Shown here: one piece after another, positions 19,119 to 27,820 of the stretch
Numbering within the stretch: position 1 is the stretch's first letter
How the letters are laid out: each line of letters begins with the position of its first letter
Source of the DNA: Herbidospora yilanensis
GTDB taxonomy: Bacteria; Actinomycetota; Actinomycetes; Streptosporangiales; Streptosporangiaceae
Assembly (NCBI RefSeq): GCF_001570565.1
Contig: NZ_BBXE01000013.1
Coordinates: 700,984 to 764,983 of the forward strand
DNA length: 64,000 bases
Direction: 5' to 3'
Program-made: the position numbers and the translations under genes
The notes under the pieces: model-generated
Told to the model about the DNA's origin: nothing
The model's database searches: none
What the model saw: the letters and a program-made list of their open reading frames with translations, nothing else

Positions 19119-20167
19119 CTGTCCCCCAGTTCCGCCCGGTCGATCAGGTCGATCAGGGCATCGTTCACGATTCCCGGACACTCGAGCTGCACCAGGTGGG
19201 AACTGTCGGTCACCATGGTCAGCGTCGCCGTCGGCACGGCCGCCGCGATCGCCCTGCTGTGCTCGGGCGGGGTCAGCCAGTCGCGGTCGCCGACGATGAT
19301 CGACGTGGGCACCTTGTTGAGCACGTCGAGCGCCTTCAGCTTGTCATGGGACATGAGCGCCGGGTAGAAACCGGCGATCACGTCGGCGGGCGTGGCCCGG
19401 ATCATCGACTCGGCGAAGTCGACCAGGGTCGGGCTGACCCGGCCGGAGTCGCCGAAGCCGAGGTGGCGCAGCAGCAGGAACGCGATGTCGTTCCCGGCCT
19501 GACGCCCCCGGTCGACCAGCGCGGCCTTCTTCTTCATGACCGCGACGGCCGTCGGCGTGGCCTTGTGGACCAGCTTGGCCGCCAGCGCGGGCAGGCCCAG
19601 GCTGAGCTCGGCCAGCTTACCCGCGGAGGTCGAGATGAGCGCGACGCCCTTGACCTTGTCGCCGAACAACTCGGGCCGGCGGTCGGCCAGCGCCATGATG
19701 GTCATGCCGCCCATGGAATGGCCGACCAGCACGCACGGCCCCGGCACCAGGTCGTCGATCACCTGCGCGAGGTCTTCGCCCAGCCGGTCGATCGACTGGT
19801 CGACGTCGACCACCCGCTCCGACCGGCCGTGGCAGCGCTGGTCCCAGACGACCACACGGTATTTCTCGCGCAGCAGCCGCCACTGGTAGTGCCAGGAGTC
19901 GGAGGTCAGGCAGTAGCCGTGGCAGAGCACGATGGTCAGCGGGGCGTCGGGCGGCCCGTCGACCTCGGCGGTGATGGTGAGGTTGTCGGAGGTGACGACC
20001 TGGGCGGTCGTGCCGTGGAGTTCGCCGAAGGGTTCGCTGGCCTCCAGGTCGGGCCGCAACCGGATGCGGCCCACGGCGTAGCGCTTGGCCAGGGCGGCCA
20101 CCGCCACCCCCGCGGAGGCCGCGCCGACCACGATCCCCGCGATGCCGGCTGTGCGCCGTACTGTCAT
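19115..20167 (-). CDS. alpha/beta-fold hydrolase
   Basis: A 350-residue alpha/beta hydrolase. The N-terminal ~28 residues form a hydrophobic helix (AGIAGIVVGAASAGVAVAAL) that may anchor it in the membrane. The oxyanion strand reads IVLCHGYCLTSDSW, the nucleophile elbow VLVGHSMGGMT, the acid loop SIIVGDRDWLTPPEH and the catalytic His sits in TDSSHLVQLE, so the triad is complete. The substrate is unknown; similar proteins sit between alr and tsaE in many actinobacteria. Both ends overlap neighbouring genes by four bases. Confidence 0.88.
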   Translation of the reverse strand: MTVRRTAGIAGIVVGAASAGVAVAALAKRYAVGRIRLRPDLEASEPFGELHGTTAQVVTSDNLTITAEVDGPPDAPLTIVLCHGYCLTSDSWHYQWRLLREKYRVVVWDQRCHGRSERVVDVDQSIDRLGEDLAQVIDDLVPGPCVLVGHSMGGMTIMALADRRPELFGDKVKGVALISTSAGKLAELSLGLPALAAKLVHKATPTAVAVMKKKAALVDRGRQAGNDIAFLLLRHLGFGDSGRVSPTLVDFAESMIRATPADVIAGFYPALMSHDKLKALDVLNKVPTSIIVGDRDWLTPPEHSRAIAAAVPTATLTMVTDSSHLVQLECPGIVNDALIDLIDRAELGDR

Positions 20168-21291
20168 TCCCGATCTCCTTGCCGCACGTGCACACGTGGC
20201 ACCCGGGTGCCGATCCTGGTCACGATCTCATGAGTGATCGTGCCGAGGGAATCGGCCCATTCCTGACATGTGGGTTCATTTCTATCGCCTGGGCCGAAAA
20301 GGACAACTTCGTCCCCTTCTGTGGCGGGGTGGTCACCCAGGTCGATGGTGAACTGATCCATGCAGACGCGTCCGGCGATGGTGAAGCGTTGGTCGTTGAC
20401 GAGGACTTGGGCACGGTTGGTGGCGTTTCGCATGATTCCGTCCGCGTACCCGAGCGGAACCAGGCCAAGCGTCGTGTCCCTGCCGGTGACGTAGAGGTGG
20501 CCGTAGGAGACCCCCGTGCCCTTCGGGACCTTCTTGACGAGGGCGAGCCTGGCCGTGAGGGTCATGGCGGGCCGCAGGCCGAAGCCGCCCATCTCGGGGA
20601 TCGGGCTCAGCCCGTAGAGGGCGATGCCGGGCCTGACCAGGTCGTAGCGGGCCTGGGGCAGGGTGACGATCGCGGCGGAGTTGGCGATGTGCCGCCGGAC
20701 GCCCGGCAGGCTTCCGGCCGCCTCGTCGAAGGCGGCCAGTTGCCTGTCGATGGACGGATGGCCGGGGATGTCGGCGCAGGCGAAGTGGGACCAGACCCCG
20801 TCGACCACGATCACGCCCTCGGCCTGCGCCTTCAGGGCCGCGTCGACCAGGTCGGGCCAGGCCTCCGCGGTCGCCCCGCCCCGGGAGATGCCCGTGTCGA
20901 CCTTGAGGTGGACGTTCACCGTCCTTCCGGTACGCCGTGCGGCGGCCGCGATCTCGTCGATCAGCCACGGCGCTCCGGCCGAGAGGTCGACGCCCTTGGC
21001 CACGGCTTCGTCGAGCGGCTCCCCCGGCGGGATCAGCCAGGCCAGCACCGGCGCGACGACCCCGGCGTCTCTGAGGGCGACGGCCTCGCGGACCGTGGCG
21101 ACCCCCAGCCCGGACGCCCCGCCCTCCAGGGCCGCCATCGCGCACGGCACCAGACCGTGGCCGTAGGCGTCGGCCTTGACCGCCGCCAGCATCTCGGCCC
21201 CGCCGGCGGCCTCCTTGAGGAGGGCGGCGTTGTGACGGATGGCCGAAAGGTCGACCGTGGCCTCGGCAGGAGTGACGAAGCTGCTGCTCAT
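20164..21291 (-). CDS. alr: alanine racemase
   Basis: A 375-residue PLP enzyme that makes D-alanine for peptidoglycan. The PLP lysine is Lys39 in AAVKADAYGHG, and the second catalytic residue is the Tyr of GVSYGHLYVTG. The C-terminal beta domain has RVCMDQFTIDLGDHP. It overlaps nnr upstream and the hydrolase downstream by four bases each, so the run is translationally coupled. Length and motifs are normal. Confidence 0.96.
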   Translation of the reverse strand: MSSSFVTPAEATVDLSAIRHNAALLKEAAGGAEMLAAVKADAYGHGLVPCAMAALEGGASGLGVATVREAVALRDAGVVAPVLAWLIPPGEPLDEAVAKGVDLSAGAPWLIDEIAAAARRTGRTVNVHLKVDTGISRGGATAEAWPDLVDAALKAQAEGVIVVDGVWSHFACADIPGHPSIDRQLAAFDEAAGSLPGVRRHIANSAAIVTLPQARYDLVRPGIALYGLSPIPEMGGFGLRPAMTLTARLALVKKVPKGTGVSYGHLYVTGRDTTLGLVPLGYADGIMRNATNRAQVLVNDQRFTIAGRVCMDQFTIDLGDHPATEGDEVVLFGPGDRNEPTCQEWADSLGTITHEIVTRIGTRVPRVHVRQGDRE

Positions 21292-22748
21292 GCCTCCATA
21301 TTTGCAGCCGTCCGGAGGTGCCGGATCACATCCGGCAACGAGATGGCCACATCGAGTGCGGCGATCGGCCCGCCCTCGGCGGCCTTCCGGGCGGCCAGGC
21401 CGTGGAGGAAAGCGGCCACGCTCCCGGCGTCGTAGGGGGCCAGTCCGGCGGCCAGCAGCGTCCCCGAGATGCCGGACAGGACGTCGCCGGTGCCCGCCGT
21501 GGCCAGCCAGGGGGTGCCGGTCATGTTCACCCTGACCGGCCGGCCCCGCTCGGCGATCACCGTGGTCGACCCCTTGAGCAGAACCGTCACCTGGAGTTCC
21601 TCGACCGCCCTGCGGACGTGCTCGATCCGTCTGGCCTCGATGTCCTTCGGGTCGGCGCCCAGGATCCGGCCCAGCTCACCGGCGTGCGGAGTGATCAGCG
21701 TGGGGGCCTGGCGGTGCAGCAGCTCGGGGTTCTTCGCGACGATGGTGAGCGCGTCGGCGTCCACGATCACCGGCAGGCCGGTGGCGAGCACCTCGGCGGC
21801 GATCCGCTGGGCACGCTCGTCGGTGCCCATGCCGGGGCCGAGCACCCACGCCTGGACCCGCCCGGCCTCCTCGACCGGATCCTCCCTCAACATGGTCGTC
21901 ACGGCCTCGGGCCACCGGGCCCTGACCTGGTGGACGGCGTCTTCCGGCCCGGCGAACCGGACCATCCCCGCCCCCGACCTGACGGCCCCGCCCACCGCGA
22001 GGACGGCCGCCCCCGCGAACCGATCGCTCCCGGCCAGGACGCCGACGACGCCCCGGCGGTACTTGTCCGACTCGAACCCCGGCACCGGCAGCAGCCCGGC
22101 CACGTCCGCGGCGGTCAGCGCGGTGATCTCCGGCTCCGGCAGGTGGCCGGTCAGCCCGATGTCGACCAGTTCGACGATCCCGGCCCGTTGGGCTCCCGGG
22201 TCGACGAGCAGCCCGGCCTTCCGCGCCCCGAACGTGACGGTGACCTGGGCCTTCACCGCCTCTCCCGGGACCTCGCCGGTGCCGGAGTCGACCCCGCTCG
22301 GCAGGTCGACGGCCACCACCATGGCCCCCGACTCCGCGGCGATCCGGGCGAGCGTGGCATAGGGCTCCCGCAGACCGCCCTTGCCGCCGATCCCGAGCAG
22401 CCCGTCGAGGATCAGATCGGGCACGCCGACCTCTCCGGCCTCGATCACCCGCCCACCGGCCCTCTTCAGGGCCGCGAGGCCGCCTTCATGGGTCCTGCTC
22501 CCCGCGAGCACCGCCTCGACCCGGGCGCCCCGCGCGGCGAGCCGCGCCCCGGCGTAGAGGGTGTCCCCGCCGTTGTCCCCGCCTCCGACGAGCAGGACGA
22601 CCCGGGAGCCGTAGACGCCCGGCAGGAGCCGCGCGCAGACGGCGGCGAGCCCGGCGGCGGCACGCTGCATGAGCTCGCCGTCGGGCACGAGGGCCATCAG
22701 GGCGTGCTCGGCCTGCCTGACCTGATCGCTGGTGAAAGCAGTCCACAT
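21288..22748 (-). CDS. nnr: bifunctional NAD(P)H-hydrate epimerase / ADP-dependent dehydratase
   Basis: A 486-residue fusion that repairs hydrated NAD(P)H. The N-terminal half (~1-210) is the YjeF_N epimerase, with LVGGGDNGGDTLYAGARLA and AVDLPSGVDSGTGE. The C-terminal half is the carbohydrate-kinase-like dehydratase, with LITPHAGELGRILG, VLLKGSTTVIA and the GTGDVLSGISG signature. ATG at 22748 (MWTAFTSDQVRQAEHAL) matches the family's usual N-terminus; longer in-frame starts exist up to 22787. The stop overlaps the alr start. Often annotated as yjeF. Confidence 0.94.
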   Translation of the reverse strand: MWTAFTSDQVRQAEHALMALVPDGELMQRAAAGLAAVCARLLPGVYGSRVVLLVGGGDNGGDTLYAGARLAARGARVEAVLAGSRTHEGGLAALKRAGGRVIEAGEVGVPDLILDGLLGIGGKGGLREPYATLARIAAESGAMVVAVDLPSGVDSGTGEVPGEAVKAQVTVTFGARKAGLLVDPGAQRAGIVELVDIGLTGHLPEPEITALTAADVAGLLPVPGFESDKYRRGVVGVLAGSDRFAGAAVLAVGGAVRSGAGMVRFAGPEDAVHQVRARWPEAVTTMLREDPVEEAGRVQAWVLGPGMGTDERAQRIAAEVLATGLPVIVDADALTIVAKNPELLHRQAPTLITPHAGELGRILGADPKDIEARRIEHVRRAVEELQVTVLLKGSTTVIAERGRPVRVNMTGTPWLATAGTGDVLSGISGTLLAAGLAPYDAGSVAAFLHGLAARKAAEGGPIAALDVAISLPDVIRHLRTAANMEA

Positions 22749-22853
22749 GATGACGACGCTATCCCGGGGCCTCCTGCGATCACCCACCCCGTATGGCGAA
22801 ATTCCGGGCGTCGCGGCGCTTCGCCTGAGCGGCGATCCGGGGACGAGCGGCGA

Positions 22854-23312
22854 TCAGCCCTCGGCGATCACGTAGGCGACCGCGAAGCCCCCGTCGTGGC
22901 TGAGCGACAGGTGCCACCTGCGCACTCCGAGTTCCCCGGCGACCTCTCCGGCCCGGCCGCTGACCGTCAGCACCGGCCGGCCGTGGTCGCCGACGACGAC
23001 CTCGGCCTCGCGGTGGGCCAGGCCGGGCGGGCCGCCCAGCGACTTCGCCACCGCCTCCTTGGCGGCGAAGCGGGCCGCCAGGGAGGCCACCGGGACCTCG
23101 CGGCCCGCGTCGGCGAAGGTCTCGCCGCAGAGTTCGTCTCCGGCGTGGCCGGTGCACAGGGCACCGGCCTGGCCGGAGACCAGCCCGGTCGAGACCGAGC
23201 GGCCCTGGAGTTCGACCTCGGTGAAGAGGCGTTCGCGCAGGGCGGGCCGGCGTTCCAGGGTGGCCGCGAACCGCGCGACGTCCACCAGGTCGACCCCGAT
23301 ACCGACGATCAC
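22854..23312 (-). CDS. acpS: holo-[acyl-carrier-protein] synthase with an enlarged loop
   Basis: A 152-residue 4'-phosphopantetheinyl transferase that loads CoA's arm onto acyl carrier proteins. It starts at GTG 23312 (VIVGIGVDLVDVARF with the metal-binding Asp). The second metal ligand is the Glu of ARFAAKEAVAKSLGG, and the C-terminus has RRWHLSLSHDGGFAVAYVIAEG. Typical members have ~120-130 residues; here ~30 extra residues with two cysteines (ALCTGH and ELCGET) lie between the first helix and the catalytic helix. Catalytic residues are intact. It overlaps the ABC permease gene upstream (GTGA). Confidence 0.9.
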   Translation of the reverse strand: MIVGIGVDLVDVARFAATLERRPALRERLFTEVELQGRSVSTGLVSGQAGALCTGHAGDELCGETFADAGREVPVASLAARFAAKEAVAKSLGGPPGLAHREAEVVVGDHGRPVLTVSGRAGEVAGELGVRRWHLSLSHDGGFAVAYVIAEG

Positions 23313-24025
23313 TCGTCCCCCGTGAGTGAGAGCACACGTAGCCGCTGACCGGCCCACAACACCGATCCCACCACGACGATGACCATGGCCGGGACGGCGA
23401 AGCTCAGCGCCACCTCCGACTTCAGGAAGGCCGAGGTCGTCACCTGGTCGGCGATCGACTGGGCCCACTGCTGGATGGAGAAACGCCGGGCTCCGGGCAC
23501 ATACCCCCCGATGAGGCCTTCCCACACCAGCGCGTAGATCACGCCGATGGTGACGGCGTGCCGGGAGACGACTCCGAGGAGGAGGAACACGGCGGCGTAG
23601 GCGATCCCGGCGAACAGGGCGCCCAGGGCGAAACCGCTGGCGATCCCCGACTCGGTGCCGATCAGGATGTAGGCCGCCGCATAGGTCGGGATCACCGAGA
23701 AGCCCACCATCAGCGAGGCCGCGACGACGAACTTGGTGAACGCGATCACCGGACGGGAGATCGGCTTCGACAACAGGTGGATGATCGTGCCGTCTTCGAT
23801 CTCGGGCGCGATCACGCCGGTTCCGGCGATGAGGCCCAGCAGGGGCAACATCGTGCCGATGGCGAAGGTGGTCATGAGCCGCACCGCGACGCTCTCGTCG
23901 CCGCCCCCGATGAAGCGGAACAGGAGGGCGAACGCGATCAGCGCGATGGGCAGCAGGGCCAGCAGCCAGATCCGCTTGCGGCCCAGCATGGCCCGGTAGG
24001 TGATGGACGCGACGACGGTGTTCAT
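23309..24025 (-). CDS. ABC-2 type transporter permease
   Basis: A 238-residue membrane protein with about six hydrophobic segments, starting at ATG 24025. The first helix is WLLALLPIALIAFALLFRF, then an ABC-2 signature-like GTGVIAPEIEDGTIIHLLSKPISRP, the stretch that couples to the ATPase in ABC-2 exporters. It overlaps both the ATPase gene upstream and acpS downstream by four bases. With that ATPase it should form an exporter; the substrate is unknown. Confidence 0.85.
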   Translation of the reverse strand: MNTVVASITYRAMLGRKRIWLLALLPIALIAFALLFRFIGGGDESVAVRLMTTFAIGTMLPLLGLIAGTGVIAPEIEDGTIIHLLSKPISRPVIAFTKFVVAASLMVGFSVIPTYAAAYILIGTESGIASGFALGALFAGIAYAAVFLLLGVVSRHAVTIGVIYALVWEGLIGGYVPGARRFSIQQWAQSIADQVTTSAFLKSEVALSFAVPAMVIVVVGSVLWAGQRLRVLSLTGDE

Positions 24026-24930
24026 GATCGGCCGCTCAGGTAGGAGAAGACGCTTTCCAGGTCTTCGTCGGTCGGGGACACCTGCCACAGGCGCACGCCC
24101 AGGTCGCGGGCGAGCCTCGGGAGCTGGTGGGTGAAGCGCCGGAAGTCGACGGTGCGGACCTCCAGGCCCTGCGGCGTGAACGACACCCCGCCCGACGCGG
24201 TGTCGGCGATCAGCGCCGCCGCCAGCCGGCGGTCGTCGGAGGAGCGCACCCGGAACAGGTGGGGCCGGTCTGTCATCCGCCGCCGGATCTCCCGGTAGTC
24301 GCCGGAGGCGGCGTGCCGCCCGGCGACCATGACCTCGATCTGCTGGGCGACCCGTTCGACCTCTTCGAGGATGTGGGAGCTGAACACGATGGTCTTGCCG
24401 GCCGCGCCGAGGTCGCGGACCAGGTCCATCAGATGGAGCCGCTGGCGCGGGTCCATGCCGTTGAACGGCTCGTCGAGCAGCAGCACCGAGGGTTCGTGGA
24501 CGAGCGCCCCGGCGACCTTGATGCGCTGCCGCATGCCCTTGGAGTAGGTCTCGATCCGCCGATCCTGGGCGGCGGCCATGTCGACCTGGGCGATGGCCCG
24601 GTCGGCCGCGTCGATCCCGAGGCCGTGGAGGCGGGCGGCCGACTGCACGAACTGCCGGCCCGTGAGGAAGCCGTAGACGCCCTCCTTCTCGGGCACCAGG
24701 CCGATCGTGCGGTAGACGTCCTGGTTCTTCCAGATCGGCTTGGCGTCGAGGGTGGCCGTGCCGCCCGACGGCTGGAGGAAACCGGCCATCAGGTGCAGCA
24801 GGGTCGACTTCCCGGCGCCGTTGGGGCCGAGGAGGCCGGTCACGCCGGGGCCGATCGTCATCGTCACGTCGTTTACCGCGACGACGTCACCGTACCAGCG
24901 GCTGACCTGCCGGATCTCGATCACGCTCAT
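24022..24930 (-). CDS. ABC transporter ATP-binding protein
   Basis: A 302-residue ABC ATPase. Walker A is GLLGPNGAGKSTLLHLMAG, the signature is TYSKGMRQRIKVA and Walker B is VLLLDEPFNGMDP, with the switch His in FSSHILEEV. The C-terminal ~80 residues form a DUF4162-like tail usual in ABC-2 exporters. Start at ATG 24930 overlaps the stop of the second permease gene. It is one of two ATPases in a five-gene coupled run, ATPase-permease-ATPase-permease-acpS in transcription order. Confidence 0.9.
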   Translation of the reverse strand: MSVIEIRQVSRWYGDVVAVNDVTMTIGPGVTGLLGPNGAGKSTLLHLMAGFLQPSGGTATLDAKPIWKNQDVYRTIGLVPEKEGVYGFLTGRQFVQSAARLHGLGIDAADRAIAQVDMAAAQDRRIETYSKGMRQRIKVAGALVHEPSVLLLDEPFNGMDPRQRLHLMDLVRDLGAAGKTIVFSSHILEEVERVAQQIEVMVAGRHAASGDYREIRRRMTDRPHLFRVRSSDDRRLAAALIADTASGGVSFTPQGLEVRTVDFRRFTHQLPRLARDLGVRLWQVSPTDEDLESVFSYLSGRS

Positions 24931-25793
24931 GCGGTCAGCGCCTTCCGGTAACGGGCGTAGAGGCCGGTCACGGCCAAAGCCACCACGGCGAGGAGGATCA
25001 GCGCCGGACCCGCCCCGGACGGGAAGGGGAGACCCTCGGTGGGCTGGGTCCCGAACAGATTGCTCTGAACGGCGTTGACCAGGAAGAACGGGTTGAGCAG
25101 GATGCTCCACGAGGACGCGTCGCGGTAGCCCTCGCTCTCCAGCACCCCGGTGAGCACCGCCGAGGCGGCCAGCGTGAACATGTAGAACGCGATCACCGAG
25201 GCGACCCCGAGCCCCCGGCGCGGCGTGAACGACGCCAGCGTCAGCCCGATCGCCGTCAGCAGCACCGCGTTGAGCAGCGAACCGCCGAGCGCGGCCAGGT
25301 ATTCGTGGGTGTGCAGCGGCATCGGCAGGTCGATCAGCAACTCGCCGGCGAACTGCACGGTGAGCGGCACGACCATCAGGATCAGCAGCGCCGCGATCAT
25401 CGCCACGAGCTTGGCCCCGATGTAGTCGACGATCGTGATGGGCCGCGACAGGTAGAGCGGGATCACCCGGTGGCGCAGGTCGGGCGCCACGAGCACGGGC
25501 GACTGCGCGGCCAGGAAGATCGCGATGACCGGCTGCATGAAGACCGCGTAGTCGGTGTAGCCCATCGGCACCTGCTTCAGCAGCGCCATGATCGTGATCG
25601 ACACCACGGCCGGCAACATCATGGTCCCGAACAGCAGGAACGGCATGATCTTCGACTTGAACGTGCGGCCGAGCCCGAAGGCGCCGCGCAGGCTGTGCAC
25701 ACCGAGGGCGACGGCGGCGGCGCCCCGCCCGAGCCGGGGCCCGTCGTAGTGGCGGTAACCGATGTCGTGGATGACGCCGGTGGGCTGGCTCAT
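24927..25793 (-). CDS. ABC-2 type transporter permease
   Basis: A 288-residue membrane protein with about six hydrophobic segments. The N-terminus holds the conserved IHDIGYRHYDGPRLGR motif found in a family of actinobacterial ABC-2 permeases. The loop DLRHRVIPLYLSRPITIVDY is the coupling region, and a helix-rich C-terminal half ends in LILLAVVALAVTGLYARYRKAL. ATG at 25793 overlaps the stop of the ATPase at 25790. Substrate unknown. Confidence 0.86.
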   Translation of the reverse strand: MSQPTGVIHDIGYRHYDGPRLGRGAAAVALGVHSLRGAFGLGRTFKSKIMPFLLFGTMMLPAVVSITIMALLKQVPMGYTDYAVFMQPVIAIFLAAQSPVLVAPDLRHRVIPLYLSRPITIVDYIGAKLVAMIAALLILMVVPLTVQFAGELLIDLPMPLHTHEYLAALGGSLLNAVLLTAIGLTLASFTPRRGLGVASVIAFYMFTLAASAVLTGVLESEGYRDASSWSILLNPFFLVNAVQSNLFGTQPTEGLPFPSGAGPALILLAVVALAVTGLYARYRKALTA

Positions 25794-26680
25794 CGAAACA
25801 CATCCTCAATGCGGGCGTGGCGCTGCTCCAGGCGGACCAGGTTGAGATCGAGGTCGACGACCGCGTCTCTGAGCAGGTCGTAGGTCTCGTCGGCGCGCAC
25901 CTGCACCGTCAGGGAGCGGCCCTCGACGACGACGGTCTCGCCCGTCTCGGTCAACCGGGCGGCCAGCTTCTCCAGGCCCTCCTCGACCTCCACGGAGATC
26001 ACCTGCGAGGCCTGGGTGAGCTCGCCGATCGCCGAGGAGCGCAGCAGCCGCCCGGCGTCGATGACGATCACGTGGTCGCAGATGCGTTCGAGCTCGCCCA
26101 GCAGGTGGGAGCAGACCAGGACGCTGATGCCGAACTCGGTGCCGATCCGGTGGACCAGGCGCAGCATCTCGTCGCGGCCCTGGGGGTCGAGGCCGTTGGT
26201 CGGCTCGTCGAGGAAGATCACCTTGGGGTCGTGGACGAGCGCCTGGGCCAGCTTGACCCGCTGCTTCATGCCGGTCGAGTAGCCCCCGATCGGCCGGTAG
26301 CGCTCCTCCTGGAGCCCGACGTGGCGCAGCGTGTCGGCGGCCCGTTCACGGGCGGCGATGCGCGGCAGGCCGGACATCCGGGCCATGTGGACGATGAACT
26401 CGGTGGCGGACTGGTCGGGCGGCAGGCAGTCGTGTTCCGGCATGTAACCGACGGAACGCCTGATCTCCTGCCCCTGCGTGACCGGGTCGAGGCCGAGCAC
26501 CCGGGCCGAGCCCTCGCTCGCCGGGACCAGCCCGAGAAGGATCTTGATCAGCGTGGACTTGCCCGCGCCGTTGGCGCCCACCAGCCCCGTCACCCCGGTG
26601 CCGACGTCGACCGTGAGCTGGTCGAGCGCGGTGACCCGGGGATATCGCTTGGTGAGCGCCTCGGTGGCGAGGATGGTCAT
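25790..26680 (-). CDS. ABC transporter ATP-binding protein
   Basis: A 296-residue ABC ATPase, first gene of the coupled five-gene run. Walker A is GLVGANGAGKSTLIKILLG, the Q-loop region is VGYMPEHDCLP, the signature GYSTGMKQRVKLAQ and Walker B VIFLDEPTNGLDPQ; the switch His is in CSHLLGELE. The PEHDCLP segment is typical of the ATPases that pair with the HYDGPRLGR-type permeases. The C-terminal extension may dimerise or regulate. Substrate is unknown. Confidence 0.9.
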   Translation of the reverse strand: MTILATEALTKRYPRVTALDQLTVDVGTGVTGLVGANGAGKSTLIKILLGLVPASEGSARVLGLDPVTQGQEIRRSVGYMPEHDCLPPDQSATEFIVHMARMSGLPRIAARERAADTLRHVGLQEERYRPIGGYSTGMKQRVKLAQALVHDPKVIFLDEPTNGLDPQGRDEMLRLVHRIGTEFGISVLVCSHLLGELERICDHVIVIDAGRLLRSSAIGELTQASQVISVEVEEGLEKLAARLTETGETVVVEGRSLTVQVRADETYDLLRDAVVDLDLNLVRLEQRHARIEDVFR

Positions 26681-26733
26681 GATCGGGACAGTACCCCTTC
26701 ACCTGTCGACGGGTCGTCGCCCATAAGAACGAG

Positions 26734-27690
26734 TCATCGGTCAGACCGTGGTCGCGGACCGACGCGTTCGCCGTACTTCCCCCAGAGGAGCCGCTGGACC
26801 ATGAGGGTGAGGGTGCCCGCGATGACCATGCCGAGGATGTTCACCCCGAGTTGCAGCCCGGCGTGGCCCACCTCGGCCCACTCGCCGAGGGCGACCGCGA
26901 CGGCGGCGTATCCGGCGGCCGGCACGGTGGTGACCGAGATGAACACACCGACCAGCGACGACGACTTCCCGGCCGTGATCGACAACACCCCCGCCACCCC
27001 GGCCAGCAGGGCCACGATGAACGACCACCGGTCGGGCTTGACGATGAAGTTCACCTCTTCGGTGTTCCCATCGGCGATCATGGCCGGTTCGATCCAGCCG
27101 AGCCCCCGGGCCACCAGCGCGCACGCCAGCGTGACCGCGATGGCGGCGGCGAACCCGATGACCAGGTTGCGGACCGCGGCCCCGATCAGCCCGTACTCCC
27201 GTTGCATGAGCCCGAAGCAGACGGCCGCGATCGGCCCGAACTCCGGCCCGAGCACCATCGCCCCCACGATCAGGATCGGCGAGTTGAGCAGCACCCCGAT
27301 CGCGGCGAGTTGCGCGGCGATGGCGAGGAAGACGATGAACGCCCACGTCATGCGGCTGTCGTCGGCCACCCGCGCGGCGAGTTCCTCCCACACCACCGCG
27401 TCGTCGCTCTCACCGGGCGCCTCCTCACGGGCCCGGTCGGCGGCCTCGGAGATGGCGAGGTCGATCTTCTCGACGGCGATCGACCCGCTGGTCTCGATCC
27501 CGAGCCCGCGCAGGCTCTCGATGACCCCGTTGGCGGCCTCCCGGGCGACGTCGAACTCGACGAGATCACCCTCGGGAGAACGCGCCACGCCAGGGAGAAC
27601 CACGAGGTTGGTGACCCCCGTCGCCTCCGCCAGGCACCCCATGACCGCGTCGGTGGCAGGGGCGGGGCTGATGACCCGAATATGCAGCAC
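26734..27690 (-). CDS. DUF389 family membrane protein
   Basis: A 318-residue protein. The first ~110 residues are soluble with an ACT-like pattern (MLHIRVISPAPATDAVMGCL). The rest holds six or so membrane helices including WAFIVFLAIAAQLAAIGVLL and the conserved PILIVGAMVLGPEFGPIAA motif that defines DUF389. The C-terminus is basic (GERVGPRPRSDR). Function of the family is not established; it occurs in many actinobacteria. It is separated by 53 bases from the ABC operon and by 130 from coaA. Confidence 0.88.
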   Translation of the reverse strand: MLHIRVISPAPATDAVMGCLAEATGVTNLVVLPGVARSPEGDLVEFDVAREAANGVIESLRGLGIETSGSIAVEKIDLAISEAADRAREEAPGESDDAVVWEELAARVADDSRMTWAFIVFLAIAAQLAAIGVLLNSPILIVGAMVLGPEFGPIAAVCFGLMQREYGLIGAAVRNLVIGFAAAIAVTLACALVARGLGWIEPAMIADGNTEEVNFIVKPDRWSFIVALLAGVAGVLSITAGKSSSLVGVFISVTTVPAAGYAAVAVALGEWAEVGHAGLQLGVNILGMVIAGTLTLMVQRLLWGKYGERVGPRPRSDR

Positions 27691-27765
27691 CCGACCGATT
27701 ATGGCCGCAGCCGTCGAACGCGGTTTCGCATCTCGCGGAACCTGTGGAAAACCCGCACGAGAAGA

Positions 27766-27802
27766 GGGGACACCGGCTTACCCGCGCATATCCGGCGTCC
27801 CC
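27766..27802 (-). terminator. possible coaA terminator hairpin
   Basis: GGGGAC-A-CCGG (27766-27776) pairs with CCGG-C-GTCCCC (27792-27802) around a 15-base loop. It lies 18 bases after the coaA stop codon on the minus strand. The stem has one mismatch and no good T run, so the call is tentative. Confidence 0.4.
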
Positions 27803-27820
27803 GCGCGGCGACGACGGGGT

